This document shows positions 10,901-21,939 of a DNA stretch of 64,000 nucleotides, one piece after another. Positions within the stretch are counted from its first letter, which is position 1; each line of letters opens with the position of its first letter. This DNA comes from Stictocephala bisonia (Eukaryota > Arthropoda > Insecta > Hemiptera > Membracidae): contig JAQJVL010000575.1 in NCBI GenBank assembly GCA_035578905.1, positions 413,001 to 477,000 on the forward strand, given 5' to 3'. A program made the position numbers and the translations under genes. Below the pieces are notes generated by a model. It was not told the origin of the DNA. It saw only the letters and a list, made by a program, of their open reading frames with translations, and searched no databases.

Positions 10901-13792
10901 TTATACTGAGCGAGCACTATCTACTATGCTACACTATCTAAAATGCTACGTCTATCTACCTAGCATTACCGGCAGTGAAGCCAAATCCGACTTCGAATGG
11001 TGGGCCAGACGCGAAATTTGCCGCTAAAGACGGTAGAACATTTTAATGTGCGCTTCTCATATAAACTGCGATTAGACACACTTAGAATCTACCTAAAATT
11101 ACGAAATTCGGAATATAGAATGTGATTTTGTGCTTAACAATGATAGTAGTGTTAAATATTATAAATTTTAATTTTAATAATAGATAATATTTTAACAAAT
11201 CTTTAAAATAATTATTAATGACACGAAAAAGTTAGTCTGCGAGGAAAATTTTGACTTTTTGGTCAGAAAAGTTTTGTTTTGTCAACAGCAAAGTTTTAGC
11301 ATAAGAGTTGTCATGTAAAATATATTTTTTTAAAACAAATACGATCAATGGGATAAGACAATGACTTGGTTAAAAGAGGAGAGAAAAATCGACTTGGCGC
11401 AGTGTCCAGGACACGGAAGGCTACCACTGCTATTCGGATTTCTCCTGTTTTAATGGCACATGTTTTAAGTTTCATATTTATTTCTGGTAAATATTACATA
11501 TTATTTATTGCTGTAATTAAAATATTTTGGTTTTATGTCACTGTAATAAATGTTATAAACAATTTTATCCCCCGTTTAAAAGTCAAAGTACCACTTTACT
11601 TTTAAGCTAAGGGAGTTTCAAAAAATTTACAACAACATAAAATTGTATTTGCTAATAGTTTTAATAATTTAAAACAAAATAATAGGACTTATTTAGGTTT
11701 GTCGTTTTTTACGTATATTTTTTGTATATTTTATGTTTATAATTAATCCTATTAAAATGGGGTAAAGGAAAAACAACATATTGTTGTAACTTTCAGTATA
11801 ATTTTAATTAATTTGCTTATCATAAAATCGCAGTGACGAAAATTCTATAAAAGTTACACGTAAAAACCTATTACCATAAACATGATGGGTGGTAAAAACA
11901 ATATCTTATGTTTACCGATCAAATGTTATAATTAAACTGTAAATATATGAAATTGTTGTCTCAAAGGGCATAGGGTTTAATAATAATGTCCTAAATAGTT
12001 TTATAACTATACTTATAGACTTGTATAAAAAATATAAATAATGCTCAAATATAAAATCGATAATATTCTTATCTAAATTGAGCCAATTTAGTGTAATTTA
12101 TTACTCCGTTAAGTTTTTATAGTATAATTATTTTTCAGTGTGTTTAATTAACAATAAGTTTCAACTTTTTGTTTTTATACCTAATTTTTATACAGTAAAT
12201 TGTCAACATTTACATTAAATTCCCTACAAAATGTATATTTTACCATTTTTATTAACTGTGTATTTTACATATGTCCAGTCAAATATTATGTTTTCAATTT
12301 TGGATGCTGAAAATGAGTAATCTATTAATGTCTGTACCAAGTTGCGATATAAGTCTTTGTAATTTTAAGAAAAAAGTAAGTATAATTTACAGAAATAAGA
12401 TAGTTAAATTTTTCTTGACTATAAAAAATTATTATAACTATATAATATACTTGACGGATTTCAAAATTAATATTTTTCGAACATTTGTAATAGCCAATTT
12501 ACTCAAAATAAAAATGATTGTAATGTACAAGTATTGTATTTATGTAAATAATCCATTATCTGTGAAAAGTAACTCAGTCAATTTTTCCTTTTGTTATTAC
12601 AACCAAACACAATAGGATTTTGCGGCATTTTATACACTGGAGATAGTCATAAGAAGAATGACAGATGTCTCTCTTATGCAGGCAGAATCACCAGGAAAGT
12701 GAAGACGCAGTGCAGTTAAAAGCTCTCAGATGCTCGGGACTAGTTTGACTCACTGTCAGCCACCATCTTTTGGTGGTGAACACCGCAGATCGCCTGGCTT
12801 TACTCAGAGCTAGGTGGCCTCTCTATTTCTATTCCGTGCTCGCTGTTTACACTCACAATTTTACTGGTAGTGGGGCTATTTTCTGAATATTTGGAAGAAA
12901 TAAAAAATGGTTTAACCTGTTAAGATGTCCAAGGTCCCATAGGATGGGGCGGTGCCGTTCACCGTGGACGGTGCCGCGCCGTGCATACCTCAAACGCACC
13001 GTGAGCCTCACGACACGGCGTACTTTACTTTCAAAAGTGTTTTCCAAGATGGACAATATACAGCGTACCTACTACACGACCTTGCATGCACTACTCCTCA
13101 CTTTTGGGCACCGCAAATATGGATGATGTAGACAAGGTTCTTTGTTTCTATTTACTTAATTATCACCGGTCATTCTTGCACCAGTGTTAAGAGAGCATCC
13201 ACTCTCCAAATCACACTTCTTGTGTCGGCGAAGTTGCCATTGTATCGTGTATTAAAATGAAATATTTCAAAATGCAGTGTCTTACACATATGTAATCAAA
13301 AAGCAAAGAGAAAGTGGTTTAGACACATAGTGCGCATGCCCAAAAATCAACTGTAAGAACGCTGTGCCAAGCCGTATTAAAGACGCCCATATGTTTGTAT
13401 AGTGATCAACCAACTTTGAACGGCGCTGTGCCGGCCCGACTTGGATGGCCACTATGCAGCTCACAGCGGCCGTCCATGATGCCACGCCAAGCCGTCTCGT
13501 GTCAAACACTCATTTAAAATAATAGTGATCAAAATGCGCCCGTACCGCGTAAAAGTGGCCAAAGTAGACTTCTAACCCTACTTGAAATAACTATTACTTA
13601 ACAACATTGTTCAAATTTAGGATAAATTTACCCTCAGATTAGTGTTACACAAACTAAAACAAATTTGATAAAAAGGGATTTTAAAAAGTTGTATTTTTAG
13701 TTGATTATTGTTGATTTCTATTTTCAGCTAAACGGTGGCCTATAATATTTGGAGGTGGTGTTGGTTTTGGGGCTGGCATACAAAAACTGTGA
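1890..13792 (+). CDS. Mic10: MICOS complex subunit MIC10 (MINOS1), three coding exons
   Basis: Encodes MIC10, the small inner-membrane protein that oligomerises to bend membrane at mitochondrial crista junctions. The coding exons are 1890-1968, 9542-9589 and 13728-13792 (79+48+65 nt); they join exactly in frame to 63 codons plus TGA. The N-terminus carries the family hallmark ELGQKWDRC; the first membrane hairpin starts with a Gly-rich stretch (SGGGIVIGIVSSLLLF), followed by a basic loop KAKRWP and a second Gly-rich segment FGGGVGFGAG, matching the two glycine-zipper motifs needed for MIC10 self-assembly. Splice sites are AA|GTATGT, TTTCAG|GT, AG|GTAAAA and TTTTCAG|CT. The protein ends right after the second membrane segment (GIQKL), lacking most of the C-terminal tail seen in the human protein of roughly 78 residues. 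Introns of 7.6 and 4.1 kb contain transposon debris. Confidence 0.87.
2262..4200 (-). mobile_element. 5'-truncated non-LTR retrotransposon (element A), decayed reverse transcriptase
   Basis: Minus-strand reverse transcriptase of the Jockey/CR1-like group, in MIC10 intron 1. In order from 4200 down: S-S-T-G-I-D-S-I-S fingers motif, PIYKKGSKKDCNNYRQISL, NQFGFQKGLNTETAL, ALFLDIIKAFDTV (catalytic D), then after a frameshift near 3705 HGVPQGSVLGPVLFLIYIND, FADDTAI (catalytic DD), and after an in-frame stop near 3326 KYLGIVVDSNLNW and the thumb/C-terminal part to 2931. A 3' UTR of about 650 bp ends in a TAA microsatellite at 2262-2276. The endonuclease and 5' end are absent. The frameshift and stop make it inactive. 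Confidence 0.85.
2931..4200 (-). pseudogene. Reverse transcriptase pseudogene of element A
   Basis: Reading pieces 4200-3705, about 3720-3326 and about 3325-2931 are consecutive parts of one reverse transcriptase split by one frameshift (around the RT motif after the first catalytic Asp) and one stop codon. All three catalytic Asp positions (KAFD, FADD) are still present in the pieces. Only ordinary decay is seen; no sign of host use. Confidence 0.8.
4201..5366. other. MIC10 intron sequence, no gene
   Basis: AT-rich. Contains a perfect 16-bp inverted repeat with a 9-base loop at 4458-4498, and near 4620-4650 a tail of the form GGATCAATAAATAAAAT that resembles the 3' end of an unidentified + strand retroelement. 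Nothing coding recognised. Confidence 0.45.
5367..5634 (-). mobile_element. tRNA-derived SINE, copy 1
   Basis: Read on the minus strand it begins with a tRNA-like head: box A-like GGTAGCATAGTTGG and box B-like AGTTCGATCCCA (plus-strand TGGGATCGAACT near 5567), then a unique body, and ends in GGCGTCTTAAAATAAATAAA. The same body is found at 53676-53952 in the same orientation at high identity, and its 3' half at 30.7, 31.0, 44.3 and 56.9 kb. Confidence 0.75.
5635..6239. other. MIC10 intron between SINE and element B
   Basis: AT-rich, no reading frame of interest. The stretch from about 5795 to 6239 may be the 3' UTR of the reverse-transcriptase fragment that follows, but I cannot place its end. 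Confidence 0.3.
6240..7060 (-). mobile_element. Non-LTR retrotransposon fragment (element B), heavily decayed
   Basis: Minus-strand reverse transcriptase remnant of a different family from element A. Near 6960-6975 (minus) the codons read F-A-D-D-V-K-I-F, the catalytic YxDD box; further down come pieces resembling MNL-PLS (palm), a DLG-F-like primer grip, and at 6579-6262 an uninterrupted C-terminal piece with C-L-D-T-V-Q-K-C-F-L-R and LRHHYLDVDLHKMEQQL, typical of the segment after the RT core in Jockey-like elements. Many stops and frameshifts between the pieces. No 5' half is recognisable. Confidence 0.7.
7061..9541. other. MIC10 intron 1, right part; no gene recognised
   Basis: No conserved reading frame. 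The part 7330-8330 is slightly richer in GC and looks like several short old repeats, none identified. Ends in the polypyrimidine tract of MIC10 exon 2. Confidence 0.4.
9542..9589 (+). CDS. Mic10: MIC10 coding exon 2 (first membrane helix)
   Basis: Very short 48-nt exon after a CTCTGTTTCAG acceptor; supplies G-G-G-I-V-I-G-I-V then S-S-L-L-L-F-K. It would be missed by most automated gene finders. The donor is G|GTAAAA. Phase 1 at both ends, matching exons 1 and 3. Confidence 0.87.
9590..13727. other. MIC10 intron 2
   Basis: Mostly AT-rich intron without a recognisable gene; frames of 80-114 codons at 10510-10815, 11366-11605 and 12271-12615 have intron-like composition and no recognisable motif. 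A GC-rich patch at 12640-13520 is listed separately. Confidence 0.45.
12640..13520. repeat. GC-rich patch with repeated CACG/CACGGC words, probable old DNA transposon
   Basis: Composition is distinctly more GC-rich than the surrounding intron. Related words recur in both orientations: CACGACACGGCG near 13007, GACGGTGCCGCGCCGTGC near 12967, CTGTGCCAAGCCGT near 13360, GGCGCTGTGCCGGCCCG near 13422 and CCAAGCCGTCTCGTGTC near 13487. No intact transposase or clean terminal repeats were found, so the class is unassigned. Confidence 0.35.
13728..13792 (+). CDS. Mic10: MIC10 coding exon 3 (second membrane helix, stop)
   Basis: Follows a TTCTATTTTCAG acceptor. Encodes the basic turn K-R-W-P and the glycine zipper F-G-G-G-V-G-F-G-A-G, then I-Q-K-L and TGA at 13790-13792. 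Conserved KR-WP plus GxGxG spacing identifies it with confidence. Confidence 0.87.
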
Positions 13793-13798
13793 ACAAGA

Positions 13799-13804
13799 AA
13801 TAAA
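13799..13804 (+). terminator. Polyadenylation signal candidates for MIC10
   Basis: AATAAA lies only 6 bases after the stop (13799-13804); a second AATAAA is at 13936-13941. The second gives a more normal 3' UTR length and is the likelier used signal. Motif only; no transcript evidence. Confidence 0.4.
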
Positions 13805-16800
13805 TGCGTCTTTAACAAAGGTAGTTCTTATAGTGTGTGCATCATATGAAATGTTGTTTTATGTTCATAACAATGATTTATTTATGATACAAAATTGTAG
13901 CCGTTAGTGATATAAGATACTATAAATATAATTCTAATAAATATTGGTCAAATAGGTGAAGTACTACAAAAAAACAGCTTCCATTAATTTTGTAATACTA
14001 CTAGTATTTTCTAGTTTTGATTATTTACATATTCTTTATACACCTCTTTGTGATTTCTATCAATTTAATAACAATATAAAAATATGTAATTATAAAAAAG
14101 TAAATATTAATATTAAATTTGTTATATATTTTAAATTGTTCATTTAAACATTGTTAAACTATTGTATCAGCACTAAAGTTATAGTGAGTTGGGGCAGCAG
14201 TAAATTGTGTTGGAGATTGATCAAGGTCAGAGTTTATTAGGGAATGTATTGTTGCCTGAAGAGTGTTAGTTGTTGACTGGCTTTGAATGAGATAAGCAAA
14301 TGCTGGGTGGACTTTGAGGTTATTTGTAAACAGCTGTTTTAATGAATGTTTTTGTTATTTTCATTACCAACATAACTTTTATCAAGCAATTAAAAATAGG
14401 TGTGAAGTATAACTGTAAAAAGTTAAATTTATGTTTGAGCGAAAATTATTAAATTTCCTAACTTAGAATTTAAAGTAACCAAGTATTACAATTTAAAAAA
14501 TGTGTGTGTCTTAGAGAGGCATTTTGTAAGTACTTTTTATTAGAATTAACTAATTTAATTTGCATTTAAGATGTGATTTGTTCGCTGTTTAGTAAGAGTA
14601 AGCTAAATTCAAAAGTAAAAATTCTTCTTTATGTTGTAGTTTTTTTAATTAGTTAAATAAATATATTATCACGGGAATTTTGAAAAATTCAATTACAAAG
14701 ATACTTTATCCCTCAAAGTTCTGAGTGTGCCTCTTTATACCTCTTTGTCTGTGCCTTGCAGACATTTTGAAGTAGGTGAACAAACAAAACAAGCTTAACT
14801 TTTCTTAAATACAACTTAGAAGCACCAAAAAAAGCACCATACAAACTTTAAATATTTATATTTTTTAGCTTTACTGTCAATGTAACCAAAATGTACCATA
14901 CAAATTCTAAAATATACAACATTACTTTCACAATTTTTTAGTGAGTAAAACTATATATATATATATAATATTACTCTTTTTTGCATAGTAATATGTTTCT
15001 GGTTTGAATAAGATGCAAGGTCCATAAAAACAAAACTGGCATCTTGAAAAAAAGTGTCAAGTTTCATGGTAAGGCTTAGCTTGCTCATTTTACTATAATA
15101 AGATCATATTTATGAAAAAAGAAACAAATAATCTATAAAAAATACAATATTATAGGATAAAACTATAAATAAACAAGCAAACTCCGCAAGAATGGGAGTA
15201 GCATAGCTGGGCAATAAGCCGACATTGCAACAACAAAACACAGGTTGTTTTTTGTTTGGCAAGGAACAAACTATAGATTTAGATAGCATTATTAAGTTTT
15301 GAGTTTTTTGTATTACTAGTACTGAGAAAATCTTTAAGGAACACAATTCTAAGAGAGCTAAAGAGAAGGCTTCAAATCTAAAGAGCTACCGGTAAATCTA
15401 AATATGTACTGTTGTGAAAGACATTTTTTAGTCACCTATCTATAAAATCCATTGTGCAACAAAATTATAGACCAAAATGTAACCTCAAACTGTGTCTTAT
15501 TCAAGTGCAATTATAAAGAAAGCTTGTTGCTATTAACCCTTTTTGAACCCTGCACATTTTTGGGGTGATACGTGTAAAAGACCAGCTTTTAATTGACTAC
15601 TTGTGCCTTGAAGGTCAAGGATTTTTCTCCTTCAGAGCATTGTTAAGTTAACAAAATTATAGGACTCATTTTTCTTCACAAATGAATAAATTTTATATCT
15701 GTCTTTGTTGTAAAATAGGCTTTTGGAGAAAAAATATTGTATAGCCTTAATTTCTATAAAAAATATCGTAAAAGAAAACAATAAAAACTTGTTACCCTTT
15801 TATTAAATTTTACCTACTATAATAAATATTAGACATCATTTTACATCACATAGTCACTCATTATCACATTATAAACAAATTTGAAGTGCCTATCTTTTAT
15901 AGAAGTGTAGTTATAAATTTTGATGTAGTATTTGACACAACGTCTAACTGCCCAAAACTCAAAAAAATTTTTAAATACACAAACTCTGTTCACTTACTTT
16001 GAAAATATAAAACCAGTTCTTACACACATTACTATATAAACTATATAAAGAAAAAACTTATCTAAATTAACTAGCTACACATCACATAACTTTTTTTATC
16101 AGATCATGTTTTGGCAGAAGAGCATATAAGGTACAATGGTCAGCAGCAAACATGTACAAAGAAAGCAAGTGGAAAGAAAGAATGATAAAAGAAGCAGCAT
16201 GTATGGCTGTAGAAAGTTGCATTTCGTAACCGAGTGCCACCTTATGCCCAATATACCTGCCTATTATTAAATCAGAAGTTTTAAATAAAATTCAAAATTA
16301 ATAAGTAACTCAAGCAATTTTTATCAAAAATCATACAGTATACGTTCAACTATTTTGATTTATGAAATCATCTGTTTAATAATTTAAGAAACATGATCAA
16401 ATATTTAATTTATATTTTTATTAAAAAGTGTTCATGTTGTTAAGTATTTGAAAATGGCTTTAGGTTGTAAGCTGAAATGTAACATTAAAAAAAAGATGAT
16501 GTTACCATATGCTAATATCTTCATTACCATCATAGATCAGTAATGAAGACCGTAAAAAAAGTACACTATTTATATAGTGTCCTTTCCAAAACACAAATGA
16601 TGAACTCATTTGCTGCAGTTTTGAACAATTTAAGTTGTTTTCTATTGTCTTCAATAACTTCTTTGGCTCATATTTACACTTTACAATAACTATTTAATGC
16701 ATTATAAGTAATAATTACTTTCAAAACCACTAAAACAAAATAATGACATACGGAGAAAAAAATTGACAAGTAGTGAACTGAACGGTTGATGACTCATAAA

Positions 16801-18811
16801 CAAATAAATTCCCAGAGGTTGAAAAATGTATTACAAGCTAAATTCTTTATATTTCTTGTAGCTTGTACATTTAGCTACATAGCTCTGCAATTTGAAAGCA
16901 TTTTGAGTAACAGCAAAAAAAAAAAAAAAAAGAACAGTTGATGGGTGTCTATTACAGCCACAAGGGTCTATTACGGCCGCCGGCCTTGAGTAAAATATAA
17001 CCTTAGTGGTCTATTACGTCCGTCCGTCATCCTTAAAAGAGTTAACAAATATTGGCAAATATCCTAGTGCCAATAATTAGAAAAATAAATCACAACAATA
17101 AATTAATGTGCCATTTTTAATAGAAAAATACTTCACTACGGTAAATTAACGTTGCACAACTTTTTTTACATTCTTAGATTTTATAAATGATTAGGGAAAT
17201 TTCTTGCAATTAAAATCAAACTAGTTATTTTAAATAGGTATTGTTATATAAGTTAAATTTGAATCACATACTATAAAAATAATTAACACTACAATATATT
17301 GGTTGGGAACATTTGTTTATACTTTGTATTTTAACTATATGTATTTTGTATAGTTTTGTATTTTAACTATACAAAACAGCCATTGTTATGAAACATTCAG
17401 TATTTGTTAAAAATAATTTATATTTGAACAAGTAACTCTACTATTTCTCATACATTGTAATGTTGTCCATTTTTATCTTTAAAACTGAAAGATTGAAATA
17501 ATTGTTGACTACCATAAAACCTTCAATTAGATATTATATTATTAATTTTTTTAAATTGATGATCTTAACAGTTTTTTTGTACGTACTAAAAAAAATAAAA
17601 AAATATAACTTACTAAACCATATGAAACTGTTTTTTTTCCATCTTGTATTATTGAGATAGAGATTAAAAGTCACTTGTGTTTTAAAATTTTGAAAAACTC
17701 TGGTGATGAAAGGGCCAAAAAATTAAACAATAACAAGTCTTAAATTAATATTAAAAAACAATAATAATAACAAAATACCATCTAAACAAAATATAAGAGT
17801 ATCATACTGAATGAGAAACTCTCTTTTGGCCTTGTTAAGAGCTGAACCTTTGATAACGAAACACTTTTCAAAATATTGAATATCCTAGTTAGTAGATAAT
17901 ATTATCTAATATGCATAAAAAACTCTAATTGAGTTTGTTTTGATTTCTGTTTCAGACGTAAGCGAAGAATAATCATAGCATAGACGATTCTTTAATGTAA
18001 AAAACTCAAATTACAGTAGAGTATAATTTATTGGTAGAAAAATAATTGTTAAATTTTGTTAAATATAAACCAACAACTCTGTTAGTAAAATGTTATTAAG
18101 TTCTTTTTCACTTACCTTTTCTTTTAGGTCAGTGGGAAAATGCACTTGAACACGTATTTAATGGAAATAGCGTTACATCATTTTTGAATGTGCAAGTGCA
18201 CTTTTTCACAATTTAGAGTTAATAAAAGTTGTTTTATATTGTTTTTCTAAACGTCAGCCCAATGTGAACTAATAATGAGTTTTCTTCTGAGTGACAGTTG
18301 TACTATTCTTCAGTTTACATTTTACCATTAATGATTAATTTAGGAGTTATAAGAATATTATTTGCTTAGCCAAAATAAAATTATTAATAATAATGATGAT
18401 TTTAAACTTGGATCTGCATTTTTAAGTGTCACTTATTAGCACATTTGAACTATAAATTTAATTAGATTCATTTTGAAACGTGAACAGCTAACATACAAGA
18501 ATCTAAGGTTAAATAACTATATCACAATAATGTTTTACATAGTTTTTATTGTTTACAAATCTGATATGAAATTGATTTTTCTTGATAGTACTTTTATACC
18601 AATTGTATATTCACTTCCGGTTTATTGAGTAGTTAGTTTTTGTCAGATGATCTGGTGCTGTGCCTTGGTGCTTCTTGCATGATGCTGATTCTCACTTAAT
18701 ATTAATTCAAATAAAGTAAAAGAACAAAAAAAATTGAGAAAGAACATTTGTACTTTACAGCTAAAATCGTTTTATTAATTTAGTCACTTTAGCCCCGAAC
18801 AAATGTTACAT
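13805..18811. other. Intergenic AT-rich sequence, no gene recognised
   Basis: Contains a TA dinucleotide run near 14952-14968, a poly-A run at about 16915-16932 followed by a triple CTATTAC motif (16958-17020), and a small 10-bp hairpin near 17348-17385. Short frames such as 15110-15346 show no motifs. Confidence 0.45.
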
Positions 18812-18929
18812 CAAGCAATCTTCCCAAGTAGTGTATGGATTACGCCTTTCGAGCTCACTAAGCATCATCAGAGCCTTCAGTGATTAGCAGTTTGGCTTTG
18901 TCTTCATTAAGTTGAATAATATACACAAA

Positions 18930-19050
18930 ACTAGAATCTATGTTTTTCGGTGAAAACTCCGCTAAGGTGCTGTCTACACTATCCACAGACGTTTTGGTCA
19001 TCCTCAGTGGTTGACGCAGGTGTTACCAGAAAATAAAGATTCTATATAAC
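18930..19050 (+). mobile_element. Short TIR element (MITE-like), family M, copy 1
   Basis: Left end ACTAGAATCTATG(T)TTTTCGGT is matched in inverted orientation by AGAAAATAAAGATTCTATATAAC at the right end. The interior includes CATCCTCAGTGGTT, shared with the copies at 44844-45045 and 57836-57975. No coding capacity. Confidence 0.55.
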
Positions 19051-19075
19051 ATCGGCTGCCTAAAAGTCTTCTCTA

Positions 19076-19372
19076 GTGAATAATTTTGTCACTCCAGTCT
19101 CTTACTCTCTGTCTGGTGTTGATTTTGGAACTACTTGCATCTCCGTTGATTATGGGAAAGCCGTTTGTCGTCTTTCCATCCGTTCCCAAACCATTGTGCG
19201 ATTAGAACAGTTGTGGCAGTCAATTCTCCTTCGCCATTTGGCTCCCAGGCAGTGCCAATTATCAATAGCTGACACCCGCGTTTTGCGGTTGGAGATTGAA
19301 CATTACTTCACGAAGTACACTCAATATGATGAGGTTAAGTGCAAGAGACCTAATGGCCCTAACTTTGTCTGA
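19076..19372 (+). CDS. Unrecognised 98-residue reading frame
   Basis: Opens M-N-N-F-V-T-P-V-S-Y-S-L-S-G and ends N-G-P-N-F-V. It is more GC-rich than its surroundings and has a coding-like amino acid mix (no long runs, balanced charged residues, 4 Cys), but I recognise no domain or motif. It sits between the inverted ends of the putative foldback element at 18812-19965 and starts 26 bp after a short TIR element. It may be a fragment of a transposon or host exon, or chance; no splice evidence was examined beyond that. Confidence 0.25.
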   Translation: MNNFVTPVSYSLSGVDFGTTCISVDYGKAVCRLSIRSQTIVRLEQLWQSILLRHLAPRQCQLSIADTRVLRLEIEHYFTKYTQYDEVKCKRPNGPNFV

Positions 19373-19965
19373 AGCTTTTTTTCATTTTATTTCACTTGAA
19401 AACGTTTCGGCTTACATTTTTTAACATCTATTTAAAATGTTTACATACTTTGTAGTACAAGTGTGATTAATGCCCCTTTAGACAGATGTTTTCTGTTTTG
19501 GTTTATTAAAAAAATATTGGATTAGAACAGTAATAATTGGTGTAAAGTTATAAAAAATTTGTTTCATGGGGCATTACACAATTGTCTTCTCTTTGTAAAA
19601 AGGTTATGTTTAAAACTGTTTGTTCACAAATAAAGCTGTACTCTTATTTCGAGATTAATATTGACCTTATGAATAATCAAATCCAATATGGTGGCAGGTA
19701 TAGCACACTCTTAAGCCTAAGAGCTAATAAAATAAACAAAAACTTTGGCAATAATCATAAAAACATATTTATATAAGCTCTCTGTAAACTAAATAGGAAT
19801 AATTAAGGCCTGTCCATGTCAATCGCTGAATGTAGGCTTGTTGCTCATATCAATGTGTTTATTTTTAACTTAATGAAGATGAAGCCTAACCACTAATCAC
19901 TGAAGGATTTGATGATGGTGGATTAGCAATTTCAAAACGTGTAATTCATGCACTACTTGAAAGAC

Positions 19966-21939
19966 AGGTTAAGCGATGATAGCTGTTTCCTGGTATTACT
20001 ACGCATCCTCAAATTTAATCATAAAAACTTCTTTCATATTCAGTTTATATTGTTTCCCATCAACTAATAACAAGATAAGACTTGCTGCGTGCAGTGCATA
20101 GTGATTCAGTGTACCTTGTACATCTGTTTATGTGGCATATACTATCAGTAATGTGTCCGAATGGGGAAGTTAAGGAATCTTAACCTAATAATCAGTCAAA
20201 GAGATTTTCCCTCAACTTTTCATTTAAAACTGCAATACACCTCAATCTAGAAACTACAGACCTTTTCCGTTAATTTACTACCTCTACTTTGTTTAGGTTA
20301 TGTTAGGTCAAGTTGTCATGTTAGTTTTGGTTTTGTTAGGTTAACCTAAGTTATGGTTTTAGTAGTGAATTAACAAAAAAGATACAAAATTACGTATTGG
20401 GTTATATTAATGTTTTGTTGTAACATGGAAACTGTATGAAGGTATTTGAGAAAATACTGGTTATCCTAGGTAAAGTTAGTGTATTATTAAACGTCAGTTG
20501 TATATTTCATCTTAACCTTTATATAGACTTATAAATAAAATAGCCTTCAGCCTTAGTTGTTTTTTAGTTCATATTAATTTATAAAATATTTTTGATCATA
20601 TTTGTTATGTATTGGCAAGTGATATGTTTTAAATTTCACTACCAAAATTATATTACTTTTATTAATTTAATGAAAAATATAAACAATGACACAATTTTGT
20701 ATTATATTCAATGTTAAAATCCAATTTTTATTACTAAAAATAATTTAAAGTTAGATTGATATGCAAGCTTGGCTGTGGTGATTCATTTTTTTATCACCTC
20801 CAAATTTGAATTGTTCTATGAAGAAAAACGTGTGAAAATAGATTCTCACTTTCTTTTCAATACATTTCTAAGTTAAACAGAAATGTAGTTGAATTTCAAA
20901 ATGATAAGGTCACTGGTGGTGTGGTCAATAATTTTTTCTTCCCAGATAAGATAATCCTGACCTCGTAAGTCCAAGCTAATTCATTTAATTTCCAAGGAGT
21001 AGACCAAGCTACATACTTTAACCGGGTTAAATAATCTCAGTGTTTTCATCAATGGATCCATCAGGTAAGAGTGATTTCAAATATTTTGCTAATTATTAAA
21101 TATCTTTGTGTTTAAAACTTTACTATATAAACCAATAAAATGATTAAAATTAAATCTATTTTATTTTGTTCAAGTTTTTTATAAGTTGCACTATTATTAA
21201 GTAGGCTATGTAGTCTAGTAATTTATCGGCCAACATGTTATCTTTATTACAAGTAGGCAGTGATTATTTTTATTGAATGTTATTGTAATGGCTTATTTTT
21301 TCTGAGAAATGTTTGCCAACGATAAGTATACATTATTATATAATTAAAATTAGATTGAAATAGTTGTGAGTACAGCTGTTGGACTTGGACCAATAAAAAA
21401 AATCTGCCAATAAACATAATATAGGCTTACTCCACTTAGGAGGACTATACGTCGTAATAAGTCTAATTAAATTGTAGTTTAAAATAATTGTTTTCCCAAC
21501 TTATTTTGTTCTGATAAAATATACAATATATACTTTGTCATAATTTAATGAGCATCTTTCTAATTATATAGAGTGAAATAATATGTTTTCAATAAAGTAA
21601 AATTGTGTGTAAATAACAATGTCTCATAATTACTTAGTAATATGAGAGTTTGAAGTAAGTAACGTAATTAAACTCTTCGCAAACTGAGCAGGTATATCCC
21701 TCCGCTGAAGGGATATATATTGGAACGTACATTGTTCCAATATAATTATATCCAATTTAAAACTCATATTCTATAGCAGGACTTATAGTTAAAAAAAAGC
21801 TTTTAAAAATGCATGCTATGTTCGTAGTTTGTTGAAATTCATGTTGGTAAATTCATTGGAGATTTCCAACGCTTGAAGTGTTTTTAATAATAACACAACG
21901 TTTCAAGAGGAATGAAACGTGTATCCTCTTCAGGTACTA
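19966..21939. other. Intergenic AT-rich sequence, no gene recognised
   Basis: Contains irregular GTTAGGTTA-type words near 20290-20345, which are common in insect genomes and not a telomeric array. Nothing coding. Confidence 0.45.

Larger units (their letters stand above)
18812..19965. mobile_element. Putative foldback-type element with about 100-bp inverted ends
   Basis: The left end (18815-18925) and right end (19865-19960) are inverted copies: AGTAGTGTATGGATTACG, CATCATCAGAGCCTTCAGTG and CTTCATTAAGTTGAAT on the left are matched in reverse by ACTTAATGAAG, CACTAATCACTGAAGG, GATGATG and TGCACTACTTG on the right. Identity is imperfect (I estimate 75-85 percent). Between them lie a short TIR element copy (18930-19050) and a 99-codon frame. 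No target duplication was identified. Confidence 0.4.

Noticed and set aside
10510..12615. Frames of 79-114 codons in MIC10 intron 2
   Set aside because: AT-rich random-frame composition, no motif, no splice context.
20281..20345. GTTAGGTTA words suggesting telomere repeat
   Set aside because: Not a tandem TTAGG array; such words are common in insect DNA.
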